Below, piece after piece: positions 19,259 to 31,369 of a stretch of DNA of 64,000 nt. This DNA is from Martensiomyces pterosporus. Taxonomy: Eukaryota > Kickxellomycota > Kickxellomycetes > Kickxellales > Kickxellaceae. The notes below the pieces were generated by a model. It saw nothing but the letters and a program-made list of their open reading frames with translations. It did not search any database and was not told where the DNA came from. The position numbers and the translations under genes were made by a program. The DNA is taken from positions 8,481-72,480 of the forward strand of contig MU603935.1 in the NCBI GenBank assembly GCA_025201845.1, in the 5' to 3' direction. Numbering within the stretch: the stretch's first letter is position 1; the number at the start of each line of letters is the position of its first letter.

Positions 19259-21382
19259 ATGATTGCACTGCAGCAGGCACCATCCCCAACCTCGTTCATG
19301 GCTCAGACAGCCGCTACGCCGAACAGCGGTCGTCCAGCGTACAACACCATTTGTGATCCCCAGCTGCAACAGCAGCCTCATGCGCTGGCAATTTACCTGT
19401 CGAACTCGATCAGACGCGATGTGCGCATCCTGGCTGCCCTGGGCGCCATCAAAGAGACCAGCGCCAATCTGATATTCAGCTATCTCCCGCACGCCACCAC
19501 CACGATCAACGACGAGGAGGTGGCCATTCTCCAGGCACTCACCTGCGGCGCAGCCTCGCCGACGCCCGACAGCACCATCGCTGTCAGACCGCCTGGCAAA
19601 TCGCCTGCTGCGGCTGCCGACGCTATTGCCAACAGTGCAAGCACGGTCAAGCCTGCTAGTCCTGCTGCAGAATACCTTTCCAAGGACATGAATGTCAGGC
19701 ATATTGCTAGTCTGCCGAAGAAGTCGCCGCGCCAGCGCTCGGAGACTGCACCACTCCGTCTGATCCAGGCTGCATCCCAGCCATACCAGCAGCAGCAGCA
19801 ACAACAGCAGCGTGGGTGCGGGTCACCACCACGCAAGGACAAGGCACAAAAGTACGAAGGGCTGGGTGCCAAGATTGGCGCCTTGTTTGGCAAGTTTAGC
19901 CAAGACTCGGAGACCAGCCCAAAACCCCGGAGCGTCAGAAGCAACACGTCAGTGGCCAGCCCGCTGCTTAGTCCCAGGCTAAAGTCCAACAAAAACATGC
20001 CTCTTCCAGCAAAGTCTGCTGGTGGCACTGACCGTAAGCAGCCAGATGCAACGACACTGGCTTCGCTGGCGGCAGAGGAGGAGCTGAAGTTGCACAGGCT
20101 TAGCCAGCAGGACTCTTCATTCAAGAGTTCGCCGAGACTGCCTCTGGCTGCAAGGGGATCTGCTAATCAGCTCAACCCTGCCATTGAGAAAGTTGAATCC
20201 AGGGGCGGTTGTAACGAGCTGCCCCTGGGTATCGCTGCTAGAAGGGCCGTCGAGGTGACGGAGACGGACGCACAAAAGTTCCGCATACCGTCGCAAGGCA
20301 GCCAGCACTCGTCAACAAGCAGCAACGAATCAGTGTCCACTGCCACCATTGCAGAGTACTCGACACATAGCTCCGACACCAGCTCCATTGCATCGGGGCG
20401 CAACACGTCGTCGTCTACAGCGTCTATCAAGTCATCGAAAGCCTGGCGCGATGTTCAGATGGCACTGCTGCACGACCACCAGCCATCGTCCGTGCCGTCC
20501 TCGGCAGCGTCCTCAGCGACTAATTCGGCGGCATCCACGCTGGCCAACCGCAAGCGCAGCTACACGCATCTGGGTCTATCGATGGAGTCGTTTGTCACGG
20601 CTGACCAGCACCCCCTCCCTACATCCACCGCCCCGTCGCCTGCTCTCTCACAGGCATCGTCAACCACACGCACGCCGCAGCTCAGGCGCTCGAAGCCCAG
20701 CCCCAATCTGGCCAGATTCGAGGTCAAGTATTCGGGCACTGGCACAATGACTGAGGGAACCTCAAGGTTCACGGCGCCCACAAACTCGCTGGGATTGATG
20801 CTGCAATCATCCAGTGCATCACCCGGACCATCGAGGTCGAAGCCCCTGCCCACCCCCATTAGGGCACAGCGCCACCACAATAGCTTCAGCGTCGCCAGCC
20901 GCGAGCCTAAAAGCCCTGCTGGTCGTGTGCACGGCGGCGGGCTGTCGAGCATTGTGCACTCGCGCTACGCCGCACCCGCGCCGAAGCCCGCGGCTACAGG
21001 CAGCATTGTGTTCCCGTCTATGCCTACGGAGGCTAGCCAGAGGGCCATGATGTCGGCCTCACTGGGGTCCATGCAGCAGGCACTCCTGAAAGACCCCGCA
21101 GAGCTCCAAGCAGGCGCTCAATCTGCGCCCAGCCTGCCGATAGTGGCGCTCGATAGGAAGAGTGCTGGACAGCCGCTGATGGCCACCGCTATCTACAACT
21201 ACTCGTCGTCCATTAAAGGCGACTTGGAGTTTGCGAAGGGCGACCGCATCGCGGTGCAGAGCAAGGTCAATGATGACTGGTGGTTTGGATCCGTAGTGGC
21301 AAAGCACGACGAATATGGCATCACCGCTAAGCGCACAGGAATGTTCCCGCGTAGCCATGTTGCGCTGGCATACCAGCACTAA
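19259..21382 (+). CDS. SH3-domain protein with Lsb1/Pin3-like N terminus, cytoskeletal adaptor candidate
   Basis: Single exon, 707 residues from ATG 19259. The C terminus (about 640-705) is a complete SH3 domain: AIYNYSSSIKGDLEF in place of ALYDY..., the DDWWFGS ligand-groove Trp pair, and GMFPRSHV. Residues about 40-75 (IYLSNSIRRDVRILAALGAI ... IFSYLP) resemble the short N-terminal segment of yeast Lsb1/Lsb2 that precedes their SH3 domain. The ~550 residues between are low complexity, Ser/Pro/Gln/Ala-rich, with a polyGln run near 180. SH3 proteins of this layout bind proline motifs of Las17/WASP and act in actin patches and endocytosis. The name stays open because the protein is three times the length of Lsb1. 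Confidence 0.8.
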   Translation: MIALQQAPSPTSFMAQTAATPNSGRPAYNTICDPQLQQQPHALAIYLSNSIRRDVRILAALGAIKETSANLIFSYLPHATTTINDEEVAILQALTCGAASPTPDSTIAVRPPGKSPAAAADAIANSASTVKPASPAAEYLSKDMNVRHIASLPKKSPRQRSETAPLRLIQAASQPYQQQQQQQQRGCGSPPRKDKAQKYEGLGAKIGALFGKFSQDSETSPKPRSVRSNTSVASPLLSPRLKSNKNMPLPAKSAGGTDRKQPDATTLASLAAEEELKLHRLSQQDSSFKSSPRLPLAARGSANQLNPAIEKVESRGGCNELPLGIAARRAVEVTETDAQKFRIPSQGSQHSSTSSNESVSTATIAEYSTHSSDTSSIASGRNTSSSTASIKSSKAWRDVQMALLHDHQPSSVPSSAASSATNSAASTLANRKRSYTHLGLSMESFVTADQHPLPTSTAPSPALSQASSTTRTPQLRRSKPSPNLARFEVKYSGTGTMTEGTSRFTAPTNSLGLMLQSSSASPGPSRSKPLPTPIRAQRHHNSFSVASREPKSPAGRVHGGGLSSIVHSRYAAPAPKPAATGSIVFPSMPTEASQRAMMSASLGSMQQALLKDPAELQAGAQSAPSLPIVALDRKSAGQPLMATAIYNYSSSIKGDLEFAKGDRIAVQSKVNDDWWFGSVVAKHDEYGITAKRTGMFPRSHVALAYQH

Positions 21383-21622
21383 TAACAAGCGCCTTGCGAG
21401 TTTGGGCTCTTGCATATCCTATGCCTAGAGGCAGCCAGCACGGCTATTTGAATGCTGATGGTGCAGCCTTATACACTAGTGTTTTTCAATAAAAAGATTT
21501 GAAACATGGCCGTTTCATTCATATGGCTGCAGAGGGCGCAATAAACTCATCGACGCTATCGGTCCTAGTAATAATTTGACGACTGCAGTTCTTCACCAAT
21601 GTGGCTTGTTTGGTGGCTGCTG

Positions 21623-23821
21623 CTAGACCTGGGCCGCGGAGGGATCGCTGAGTCTCTGCTGCTGCTGGGGCTGCTGGAGCTGCTGGGGCTGTTGAGGGAA
21701 GATGGGCGGCGGGAACCGCTGCGCAAAGGCATCGACCAGCTCATCGTCCGACTGGATCACATGGATAAGCCAGCTTCTGCAAAACTCCCTCTGCATCTTG
21801 GTGGCATCTGGCACAGCTGCAGGGCCAGCAGCCACAGGGGATGCGCTTGAACCCGCAGGCGGTGGCGGCTGTTGGGTCATGGTCATCCTCTGGCGCACGA
21901 GCGAAACAAGCTGCTCAGCCAGATTGTGTGCAACGCTGGTGTTGGGTCGTCCACTTGCATTCGCGTCCAGCGGTGCCTGCTGGCCTGGGGGTTGGGAGAC
22001 GCCCGGCTGCACCTGATCAGCAGCAGAGGCAGCGGCAGGTAGCGGCGGCGGGAGTCCACCGGGAACGAAGTGAGGCGGGGCCATTGGCATTGGTGGGTGG
22101 TGCACGCTGCCAGGCTGGCCATGAACGAGCTGCGGGAAGGCGTACATTCCTGGCACCATGCCGTAGTTTGGCGGTGGTGCCGGCGATGCATGAGCCGATC
22201 GGTTCTCGCCAGGGTGGCCCATCTGACCATGCCAAAACTGCGGCAGCACAGGAGCCTGCTGCTGCTGAGGGGCACTCGTGTCAAGTCCGGGAGTGCCATT
22301 ACCAGGCAGCGGCGTGGCAAGCGTTGATGGCGGGAATGGCGATGGGACAGGGTGCAGTGTCGGCGATGCTGGTGGAATCATCATGTTTGGTGCCACGTTT
22401 GGTGCCACATGCTGCACATGCGAAGTTGGCAAGGGGAGCGGAGACCTGAATGCCGCTGCCTCTCCTGCGCTCGGCATATAAGGCTGCTTATGCTGCTGCA
22501 GCTGGCGCTGGCTGCCCACATCTGCTGGCTGGGCAGTCTCCTGAGCGTCCTTCATAGTGGTGCCCGCCTCCTGCTTAGCTGTCGACGATTTGCGTGCCAG
22601 AACGATAGCAGGGTCCGATGGAAGGGCATTTGGCTTTGGCGTCGCCGCACCCTGGCCATGTCCGCCCGATCCACCTGAAGGGTCGAGGCCAAGCGCCTGC
22701 AGCTTACTCACAAGATCAATGCCGCTACTGCTGTTCGAGTTTGACGCGGGGTTCAGCCCGCTGTTCCGCTTCACCTGCTGCTGCTGCATACGCGTGCGGC
22801 TAATAAGCGCCGTAAGGTCCTCCGCGTTCGAGTGCGCATCATGGGTGCTGTGCTCGCGCCTGCTGTTGGAGCGACTCCGTGGATGCGACCGCAAAAACTC
22901 TCTCTCCTCCTCGGCATTCTTTGGGAATAGGCGCTGGGGACTCTGCCCCGAGAACGCAGACTTTGCGCTCTTGCAGCATTTCTCCAGCTGCGATGAAATC
23001 CGGATCCGATCAGACTCCTCGTATATCCATATTCCAATGACATCGCCGCCGTCTGAGCGGTAAATCAGGAACTGGTCGGATGGCTGGAAATTCATTTCGG
23101 GGTTGAGAAGCTCCGTGTAGTTGTCCAAGCTCAGCCGATTCATGACCATAAATCCATAGCACGGTGCTGAAGCCCTACGGTTGTTTCGATCAAGACGTTT
23201 GTGGGGATAGATAGGGCATCTGTGAGTATGAGAAGTGTAAAACATGCGCACGCGCACGCATATGAGCACTGGACACCCCCAAAGACAGTGAAAACAACAC
23301 CATGCCAGGCGCCAGCAGCCATGGTTTCAGCGACGGTATAGAGCCTCTCGCCACGCTACTGTAGCTCATTTCCTTTTTGCACAGCGTGCAGGTGTCGAAT
23401 GCTAATTGCCTTACCTTTGGAAGATGAACAGCGCGCCCTCGACATCCTTTTTAGCCTACAAAGCGAATACACAGGGAAAAGGCGCGGTAGAGCCGTTTTG
23501 AGTGCCGAAAGCGAACGACGGGTCTTTTAGCCGCCCAGGGCGGTTTACGAGCAGCAAGCGTGGGTGTCAGTGCAAATTTCAGCCACGCCCATTCCCAAAG
23601 TAGCCAATGCAGTGTTTTGTCAGACAAATTAAGCTTTCTTCGATTCGAAGCGCGGAGCAAAAGGAGCGTACCCAAGAAGACGTGTCGTGCTGGAATTGAT
23701 AGAGAACTACATGGCTGGTAGTGTCTATAATTGCCTGAATTTCACTGTCGTACCGACGCAGAACCTGTAAATTCGCAGCCAATTTCTTGCGCGCGTCTGA
23801 CGAAAGCTTGCTAGGTGCCAT
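21623..23821 (-). CDS. DCP1: mRNA-decapping enzyme subunit Dcp1
   Basis: Three exons at 23672-23821, 23415-23455 and 21623-23174 join to 580 residues. Donors are GTACGC and GTAAGG, acceptors both GTAG, and phases agree. The 41-base middle exon encodes the diagnostic KKDVEGALFIFQR, and the joined sequence runs into YGFMVMNRLSLDN as in Dcp1. Residues 1-125 form the EVH1-like domain that activates Dcp2 for 5' cap removal in P-bodies. The remaining ~450 residues are Pro/Gln/Ser-rich. A compact hydrophobic helix near the end (EFCRSWLIHVIQSDDELVDA) sits where animal DCP1 has its trimerisation domain. Yeast Dcp1 is only 231 residues, so the tail is a notable difference. The protein is cytoplasmic. 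Confidence 0.95.
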
Positions 23822-26800
23822 AGTGTCTTGCTTTGTTTTATCAGGAAACACTGGCAAGGCAACAAATACTGTATAAGTAGTTTATAGGGAAATAGAGCTG
23901 GTAACAAGTGGAAAAGAGGTTGAAATTTCACGCCCGCTTTGCCCCTGTGAATTGCTGACTTACCAGCAGCCGGATGGAATTCACGTGATAAGCGCGCTGA
24001 TTGGACACTGCTGGATTATTGCACGTGAGTTGCAGGCTAAATGCCGTTGGTTCGTTAAGGCAGAGATGGCGGCAGCATCTGGCGTGTATATGCCTCCTGT
24101 GGCAGCCGCTGTATTTGTTGACGCATATACACACTGGAACAGCATGCAGTGGAAAACCAGATGCGTAAACGAAGCAGAAGAGACTGCGATACTAAAAGAG
24201 CAGCTCTACGGATGACAACGGTGGGCACTTTGGCGCTGCGCACCGAAATGCACACCGCAAACCAGTAGCAGTGCACGCAATTGAAGCTGCCTTTGGTTGG
24301 CAGCAGCGGAGGCCAGATGAACAGCATGTCTGTCGCTGTGATGGCTTTCTAGAATGCCGGCTTCCGTCCCCACTTCGGAGGGTGGTGTAGAAAAGAGGCA
24401 TGGCGAATCCGCCGCAAAATTCGCCAGTGCTGCTCTATCTAATGAAAGCCATCTCCCATGCAACCAAGAGGTAGTGCTGAAACATTCGTGTCTGGGATGG
24501 GTCATGTGCTAGGATTGGCACAGCGAAACACATGGGCAGCTTCAGGCTGCCGGAGCGGCCTCAGTGCTACCGGCAACAAGGTGCAGCGGTTTGAGCAGGC
24601 TCTTATCAGGGCTTCTTTGCTGTTGTTCTTGACAAAAACTGGTTGATTTTATTTTTTTTTGTAAAACTGGGACCAGATGCATGCAGGCTTGCACTGGGAC
24701 CGGAGCAGTGAGTGCGGTGAGAGTACGGGAGAGGCGCGAATCAGGCAGCCAAAGCAATCGAAGCAACTGGGAGTAACAGCAATCCACATAGGGGCCTGCC
24801 ACAGCTCTGGCTTTTCATGGAATCGCGGCGGCGGCTTACATCACCATATGCATGTCGCTCTTGGCTCTTTTGTGGCAGACTCGGTGCTAGGATCCATGGT
24901 GCTACTCATTTGACCTCCAAGGATAGAGAGGCATGGCTCATGAGCCACTTGTCTGGGCTTTCAGATACTGCAATGCTGAATGGATATATGTAGTGTTGTA
25001 ATAATAGGCTCGGCTGTGAGTTCGTGGAATACTGGACACTGGTAGCGGCAATAATACATGCATGTGCAATGGCCGATTGCATTTGCTCATTACCAACCTC
25101 CTTGCTTACAAAACGCGTGAGGCAAGGGGCATGGCAGCGGGGGCATTGCAGCAAGAATAGCACCAGCTGTGCTAGCTGCAAAAAAGACGCAGCTCAAAGA
25201 CTGGACGCAGCTGCGCGGTCACATGCTTTGGCTACATGGAAAGTGCGGTGTACGTCAAAAGCGGATGCAAATTACAGACCTGCAAATCTGATTTGGTGCA
25301 AAGAGTCGGCGCTTATGTAGGAGCGGAGGCATGCAACCTGCTTGTGTATGCAGCATGCATGCATATGGGGGTGTGCTGCAAAGCTGGCTGTATTGAAGAG
25401 CACCTGTGCTGAAAAGTGCGTGCGCACGCATATGAAAAGACTTGTTGTGCATGCACGGCACAAGCGGCGTGTCGCTCAAGTATCCTCTTTGCCGGAAGCA
25501 TCTCTCGCTCATCGCAGCACACAGCGCTGCCATACCTCGACCCAGGCGGCTGCCTCTTTCTTGGCGAGACTCGCTGCTTAAGGCGCTGTGTGGCCACAAA
25601 GCACTGGCAGCAGCGCCCAAGGCACAGCCGAGAGGGGCGGTGGACGATCCACGCATCAAACACAGGCAGCCAATTGTACTGATTGGTACGGGCTCGCAAA
25701 GCTGCATGCCACTTCAATTGGTGCGCGGCAGCAGAGACCCGTAGCAGTTATCATTCCCTTGCTCCTGATTAGCAAGCGTGTACAGGGGCAATAGTCGCTT
25801 GATCTATCCGACAATGTCTGCAAGTGCGCTCGTGGGTGCGTGGGCAGGAGCAGCAGGCGCCATAGCCGATGTGATTGGGCCGGGCGCACGACAGCACCCG
25901 GGGCACAGCGGCTCGCCGCCATGCCAGAAGGGTGGATGGGGCTCGTTCATGCGCAGACATGCTCATCCACGCCTAAAAAGGAACTGGCTACGCAGAGAGC
26001 GGCTGGTCTGTGTTTGTTGGGAAAGCAGAGCATCTGCTGGATAAACAAATGAAATCTCCGCCCACTACTACCCTTGGGCGATTTCCCGGGCTGCTGCTCC
26101 ACCGCATGGCTTGTTTTTCTGCGCCGCCCTGGCTAGCGTGCTTATAGCGGAACTGCGCGGTAGCTTGTCTGCTGATTGGCATGGCAAAACAATGCGTGCT
26201 GGGAGCGCAGAGACGAGCAGGCATTGAGAGCGCTGTGCCGATGGGTACGGCGGCTCCTAGGATTTGCCTGATATTTCAAGGGGAGGGTGATCCTGTGCCG
26301 CCTGGAGCGGGGGCTTCCCCTTCCTCTGCGCTTGGCACAGGTTCTGCTCAATGAAGGACAGGCATGCGCATCAAAACGCATATTCTGTGCAGCAAGGGGA
26401 GGGTGCCCTGTCCACCCCCGCCACCCCGCGCGCGCCAGCCCATAGCAATCTCCTTGCATTGCATTTCGAACGAAGCGCTGTGTGGGGGGTTTTCCCTATC
26501 GCTATTCTGCCATGCATTCCGTTCGTGGTGCATTATTTCCGTCGAAAGGGCTGCAGCATTCGCTGTCGAAAGTAAACAATGTGCGCGCATGTTGGCAAAA
26601 CTCTGCTGCACCGCCAAAGCTTCGATGCAGCAGCGAAATGGTGTAAAGGGCGTGCTGTCGTCTGGCAGTGGCATGTGTGCCGTGGATGGTGGATCCGGCC
26701 AGGCTAAGTCTAAAACCATATAAACTAGTCGGTCTCTCACCCTCTGTCCTCCCACCCTCCAACTCTCTTTCTCTCGCTTGGTTTTTCTGGCTGCACTTCT

Positions 26801-27053
26801 CCCTATCCTTTTTCTAGCACTCTTTTGCTTGTTGTGTTCTGTATCGGTCTTGTGTGCAGGTGCAGCGCGTGCCATTTAGTATAGAAGCGAGTCATACCAA
26901 AGCACCAGTCCTTTTGCTGCTCCTCATATTACTATAGCGTCTGCTTCTCTCCACAAATCCTTGGTCCTCCCCAGCCAGGCCACGCCAGCACACAGCCTTC
27001 AGTCTAGAGCTGGAGATACCGAACCCTAACTACACGCATATCCACCTGCCAAA
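23822..27053. other. Large divergent intergenic region, no gene recognised
   Basis: 3.2 kb between DCP1 and the UNC93-like gene, the longest gap in the window. I read both strands. Frames are short, rich in Cys/His/Arg as random GC-rich sequence gives, and fit no family. No tRNA, 5S rRNA or terminal repeats of a mobile element were found. Alternating purine-pyrimidine patches with GCATGCATGC and CGCACGCATATG occur at about 25340-25440. The last 350 bases (26700-27050) are CT-rich and are the likely promoter/leader of the UNC93-like gene. Confidence 0.5.
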
Positions 27054-29103
27054 ATGAGGTTCCGCTACAACAGCCCAATGACCCAAGTGGTCATTATGAG
27101 CTTCATCTGCTTCTTGTGCCCAGGTAAGCTAATTTCTATTCCCGGCCGCATGCGTACACAAGAAGCCTGCCCCTTTCCCTCTTTCGCGTTCCCCCGCCTC
27201 TTCCAAAAATAGAAATGCGCTAATATAGACGTGCTTCTTGCGTCCTTCTGGATGCAGCCCGCTTATGCTTCAGTCGCTATACCAGTCCAAGGAAAACCTC
27301 GGCCATCTCTTTTGGCACACATCTCAGCTACAAAGCAGCAGCATATGCCTTTGCGGCGGGATGGCTGTTCTATTTTGCGGCGGCTCTCTCTGGCTGCGAA
27401 TTATCTGCATTTCCTGGCAGCTAAAAAAAAAAAAACTAGCTGCTGCTGCCTTGCGGTATCCGGCATTGCGTCATTCTGGCATTCTTGACCACAGGGCAGC
27501 TGGTTTGCTCTTTGTGCTTTCGACACTCCAGGTGTTGACATGCGCACTTATTTCTAAGGAGCAAAGCCGGTGCAGATCCTGCTCCAAAGAACCCGTTTGT
27601 GCGACATGGCGCTTTACTGGTGTGTCCCAAGCACTAGCCACCTCGCTGATGATCCGCGCATTTTGCCGCTCCTCGCAGCCTTGCATCTTGTTGCTCCATC
27701 CCTGCCTCCTTGGTGTCTGGTAATCGACACAGCCAACACGCACTGACCAGGCATATGCCGTTCGTCTCTTTGACATGATTCTGTGCTGTCCGTACATAGG
27801 AATGTTCAACGCCCTCAATGCCATGGGTGGTGGCGGACAGGTGAACCGCCAGGTCTCCAACAACACAAACACCGGTCTGTACTGCACTTTCATCGTCTTT
27901 GGTGTTCTGGGTGGCGGCATCGTCAACCTCTTGGGCATCCGCTGGACCATCTTCATCTCTGGCTTGACATACTCGCTCTACTCGGCCTCCTACATCTACC
28001 TCAACCACACGCACCACGGCGGGTTCACCATTGCAACTGGTCCCATCCTGGGTATCGGCGCAGGCATCCTGTGGTCGGCCCAGGGAATGATTATGATGTC
28101 ATATCCAGTGGAGAGCCAAAAGGGGCGGTACATTTCGATTTTCTGGGTCATCTTCAATCTTGGCGGCGTCATTGGCGGCATCGTTCCGTTCGTCGTCAAC
28201 TTTGACCAGGACGATGGGCAGATCGCACGGCCTCTGTCAGACTCTGGCTACATCGTCTTTGTCATCCTCGAGGCTCTTGGTGCTGCCTGCGCTCTGGCTC
28301 TGGCTCCGCCCGAGAACGTCGTCCGCGGCGACGGGTCCCACGTCGTCCTGATCCGGTATACAAGTGTGCGCCACGAGACCGCGGAGATGCTCAAGCTGTT
28401 CATGAACCCCTGGATAATCCTCCTCATTCCCATGAGTGTGATGTCCAACTTCTTCTACTCGTACCAGTGGGGTGGATTCAACGGCTCCCTGTTCACCATC
28501 CGCACGCGTGGTCTGAACTCGATGCTCTACTGGGCGTCGCAGATGGCTGCTGCCTACGGCATCTCGTTCCTCCACGACTACGAGAGACTCAGCCGCCGCC
28601 ACCGCGGCGTCATGTCGCTGATCGTCGTCGCCGTCCTGGCAAACGTCATGTGGGGATGCACCCTGGTTTTCCAGCTCAGGTACACCCACGGCCCCTCCGA
28701 CAAGGGCCCAACCGACTATCCTGGCGGGCTCATCGATTTTAAGGAGTCGAGTCGCTCGGCCGGCCCCATGATTCTGTACTGCTTCATGGGCACTGTTGAT
28801 GCTCTGTGGCAGTCGTTTACGTACTGGGTCATCGGCACCATGACTAACGACTCGCAGATGCTTGCTCGCTACGCTGGATTCTACAAGGGCATGCAGTCGC
28901 TGGGTGCTACGATTGCCTGGCAGCTGGATGCGCACACGGTGCCGCTTATGACCCAGCTTATCATCAACTGGACTTTGTGCAACTTTGCCCTCCCCTTCAT
29001 GTTCTACGTGGCAGCGAACATCAAGGACCAGTCGGATGATGTGGAGGAGCTGCCGAACGAGGACTGGCTGATCAAGGATGCCCATGATATCGAGTACCTC
29101 TAA
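27054..29103 (+). CDS. UNC-93-like polytopic membrane protein (MFS fold)
   Basis: Exon 1 at 27054-27123 and exon 2 at 27800-29103 join to 457 residues. Donor is GTAAGC and acceptor ACATAG; the split Gly codon gives CPGMFNALNAMGGGG, a conserved first-helix segment of this family. About ten to twelve hydrophobic helices span the length, with few charged loops; one loop holds the conserved-type SYPVESQKGRYIS. Family members (Pfam UNC-93) are MFS-fold proteins with poorly defined substrates; in fungi they are often called DUF895 or notchless-like membrane proteins. The C-terminal tail is acidic and cytosolic. The 676-base intron is long and its open frames are not coding. Confidence 0.88.
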
Positions 29104-29586
29104 GCAGCCGCTCCAGCCACTCCCCCCTCTTGCTCTCCCTCCCTGTGTATCATGTATCTTGTAGCATATCGGTGTGCAAATAAGTAAAGCAAAGACAGTT
29201 CATTAGAATAATACCTTATTCGTGCCTTCTGCCCCGCTGCTGCTGCTGCTCTTGACACGCTGCCTCTTCCTCTCTCGTCGTGCACATTTCCCCTTTTCTT
29301 CCCCGCTTCTACCCCTAGACAGTTGTTACACATCCCTTGTCCTGCTCCCTAGCCCACCCACCTCGCGTTGTAGCATGTAATAAGCCGCAATAGATACTGC
29401 TTGCTATTCGCAGAGCGCAGCGCATGTCGGATGGAGAAGATGGCACGAGTGGCATGAGTTTATAGACTGACATAGAAGTAATGAGGAGGCTGTGTGGGGG
29501 CAAGTGCTGGCAAGGAGCGCTAAAAGGAATGGCTGAAAAGAAGTTGTAAGAGCTGCGGTCGACGTACACAGAGCTCGCTCTGCTTT
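29104..29586. other. Convergent 3' flanks of the UNC93-like gene and RPT6
   Basis: 483 bases between two convergent stops. It is CT-rich in the middle, with AATAATA-type AT-rich sequence near 29207 that could serve 3'-end formation. No gene is seen. Confidence 0.45.
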
Positions 29587-30961
29587 CTACTTGAACAGCT
29601 TCTGCAGCGATGTGTTTTGCTCCGAGTCCTTCTTCATAATCTTGGACACGGCCATCTCAAAGTCCTCCTGCGTTACGTGCACGCGCCTCTCGCGCAGGGC
29701 ATACATGCCAGCCTCCGTGCACACGCCCTTGACCTCAGCACCGCTGGCGCCCGACATGCGCTCAGCAATCTTGCGCAGGTTGATTCCACGCGTGAGGTTC
29801 ATCTTGCGCGAGTGAATGCGGAGAATGTCCGTGCGGGCAACCTCGTTTGGCGGCGGGAACTCGATCTTGCGGTCAATGCGACCAGGGCGCAAGAGCGCCG
29901 AATCCAAGATGTCAATGCGGTTGGTTGCCATGATGACCTTGATGCTCTGCGAGGGCTCGAATCCGTCGAGCTGGTTAAGAAGCTCCAGCATCGTCCGCTG
30001 CACCTCCGAGTCGCCGCCGCCAGAGCCAGACTCTCCACGCGACGACCCAATCGAATCAATCTCGTCCATGAAGATAATCGACGGCGCATGCTCACGGGCC
30101 ATCACAAACAGCTCTCTGACCATGCGGCTGCCCTCACCAATATACTTTTGCACAAGCTCCGACCCCGAGACACGGATAAAGCGGCAGTCCGTGTGGTGAG
30201 CAACAGCACGCGCCAGAAGCGTCTTTCCTGTGCCGGGTGGACCATACAGCAGGACGCCCTTGGGCTGCGCAATACCCAGGGCCTCGAACAGCTCGGGGTG
30301 CTTGACTGGGAGCTCAATGACTTCCTTAATCTCTTTAATCTGCTTGTCCAGACCGCCGATCATGTCGTATGTCGAGTCCGGCACCTTCTCGACCATCATC
30401 AGGCTCACAAGCGGGTCGATCTTGTTTGGCAGGATCTTGTACAGCTTGTATGTGTCGGGCTGAAGCGCAACGCGCGTGGACGGCGTCAGCTTGGAGATGT
30501 CAATGTCCTCCGCAATGTCAACCACGTGCTTGCCCTCGGGCTGCAGCTTCACCAGAACCTTCTTCTTACCCATGACTTTAACGACCTCTGCGACCGAGGC
30601 TCCAGGCTCCTGAAGCAAATTCAGCTCGTCCTTGAGCAGGCGAACTACAGACCAGAAAGCCCCCAAAAACAAAGACGTGCAATTAGCAATGCGGAATGGC
30701 GCTTGCAGGCAAGAATACATCTATAGCCACAAGATTGCTGTTTGAATCAACAATCTCTTGGCGGGCAAACGTACCCCTGGCATTGAGCGCGTTGCGCTGA
30801 GCCTCGAGGCGCCGCAGGTTCTGCGTTTTGTCAACTATTTTCTGCTCAGCCTCCTGGATTTTGTGCAGGTAGTAGTCTCTGATTCCCTGCTTGCCATTGG
30901 CGCTGCTGCTGTCGCTGGCAGTGGCTGCCTGTGGCCCTTGCGCGACTGTACTGCTGGACAT
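29587..30961 (-). CDS. RPT6: 26S proteasome AAA-ATPase subunit Rpt6
   Basis: Exon 1 at 30775-30961 (62 codons plus one base) and exon 2 at 29587-30644 join through GTACGT/CTGTAG to 414 residues (family about 405). Rpt6 is one of six ATPases of the 19S base that unfold substrates and open the 20S gate. Visible parts: N-terminal coiled coil (about 35-80), the OB domain, Walker A GPPGTGKT at 197-204, Walker B IIFMDEID at 252-259, and the arginine-finger region RPGRIDRK. The sequence around [14 protein letters not shown] and the end SLQKLFK are those of Rpt6 rather than other Rpt subunits. The extra length lies in a Ser/Ala-rich start. It is head to head with eL32. Confidence 0.97.
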
Positions 30962-31369
30962 TCTGTTCAATAAAGTGCTGGTTTGTAAATGCGATTGCGA
31001 TTGAAATAAGGGGAGCCAAAGCGAACAACAGGAAAGCGCAGGCTCCCGACCTACTTCGCCCCTCGCCATACAGCAAGCGGCAGCGGCAGCGAGCGGAGGG
31101 GCGAGCGGGTGGAATGACGCGGCCCAGCGCCATTTGCAGTCGTAATTGATCGAAAGATCACTCGATCAGTGGCAAATCGCCTGCAGCCGCCATTCTGAGC
31201 AAGCAGGCAGGCGTGGAAAGCTGCCACAGAGCATTTGCAGTTTTGCGCGGAGCAGAGCAGAGAGCAGAGAGCGAGCGCTGTTGCTGCTAACTGCCAGTCA
31301 AGCACTAAGCAGCACTGGAATCTCTCTTTCAAACCACACCAATCAACTAGTTGAGAGGATACATAAAAG
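30962..31369. promoter_or_regulatory. Divergent promoter between RPT6 and the eL32 gene, including the eL32 leader exon
   Basis: 408 bases between the RPT6 start codon and the predicted donor of the eL32 leader intron. The right end (about 31320-31369) would be the non-coding first exon of the eL32 gene; it has no ATG. No PACE-like or other proteasome element was identified with confidence. Confidence 0.4.

Noticed and set aside
27238..27723. 161-codon frame inside the UNC93-like intron
   Set aside because: It lies within an intron whose boundaries are fixed by the conserved protein and has no family match.
27646..27746. Possible box C/D snoRNA in the UNC93-like intron (TGATGA near 27647, CTGA near 27743)
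   Set aside because: The base before TGATGA is C rather than a purine, the flanking stem pairs poorly, and no C'/D' boxes were evident. Chance is likely for such short motifs.
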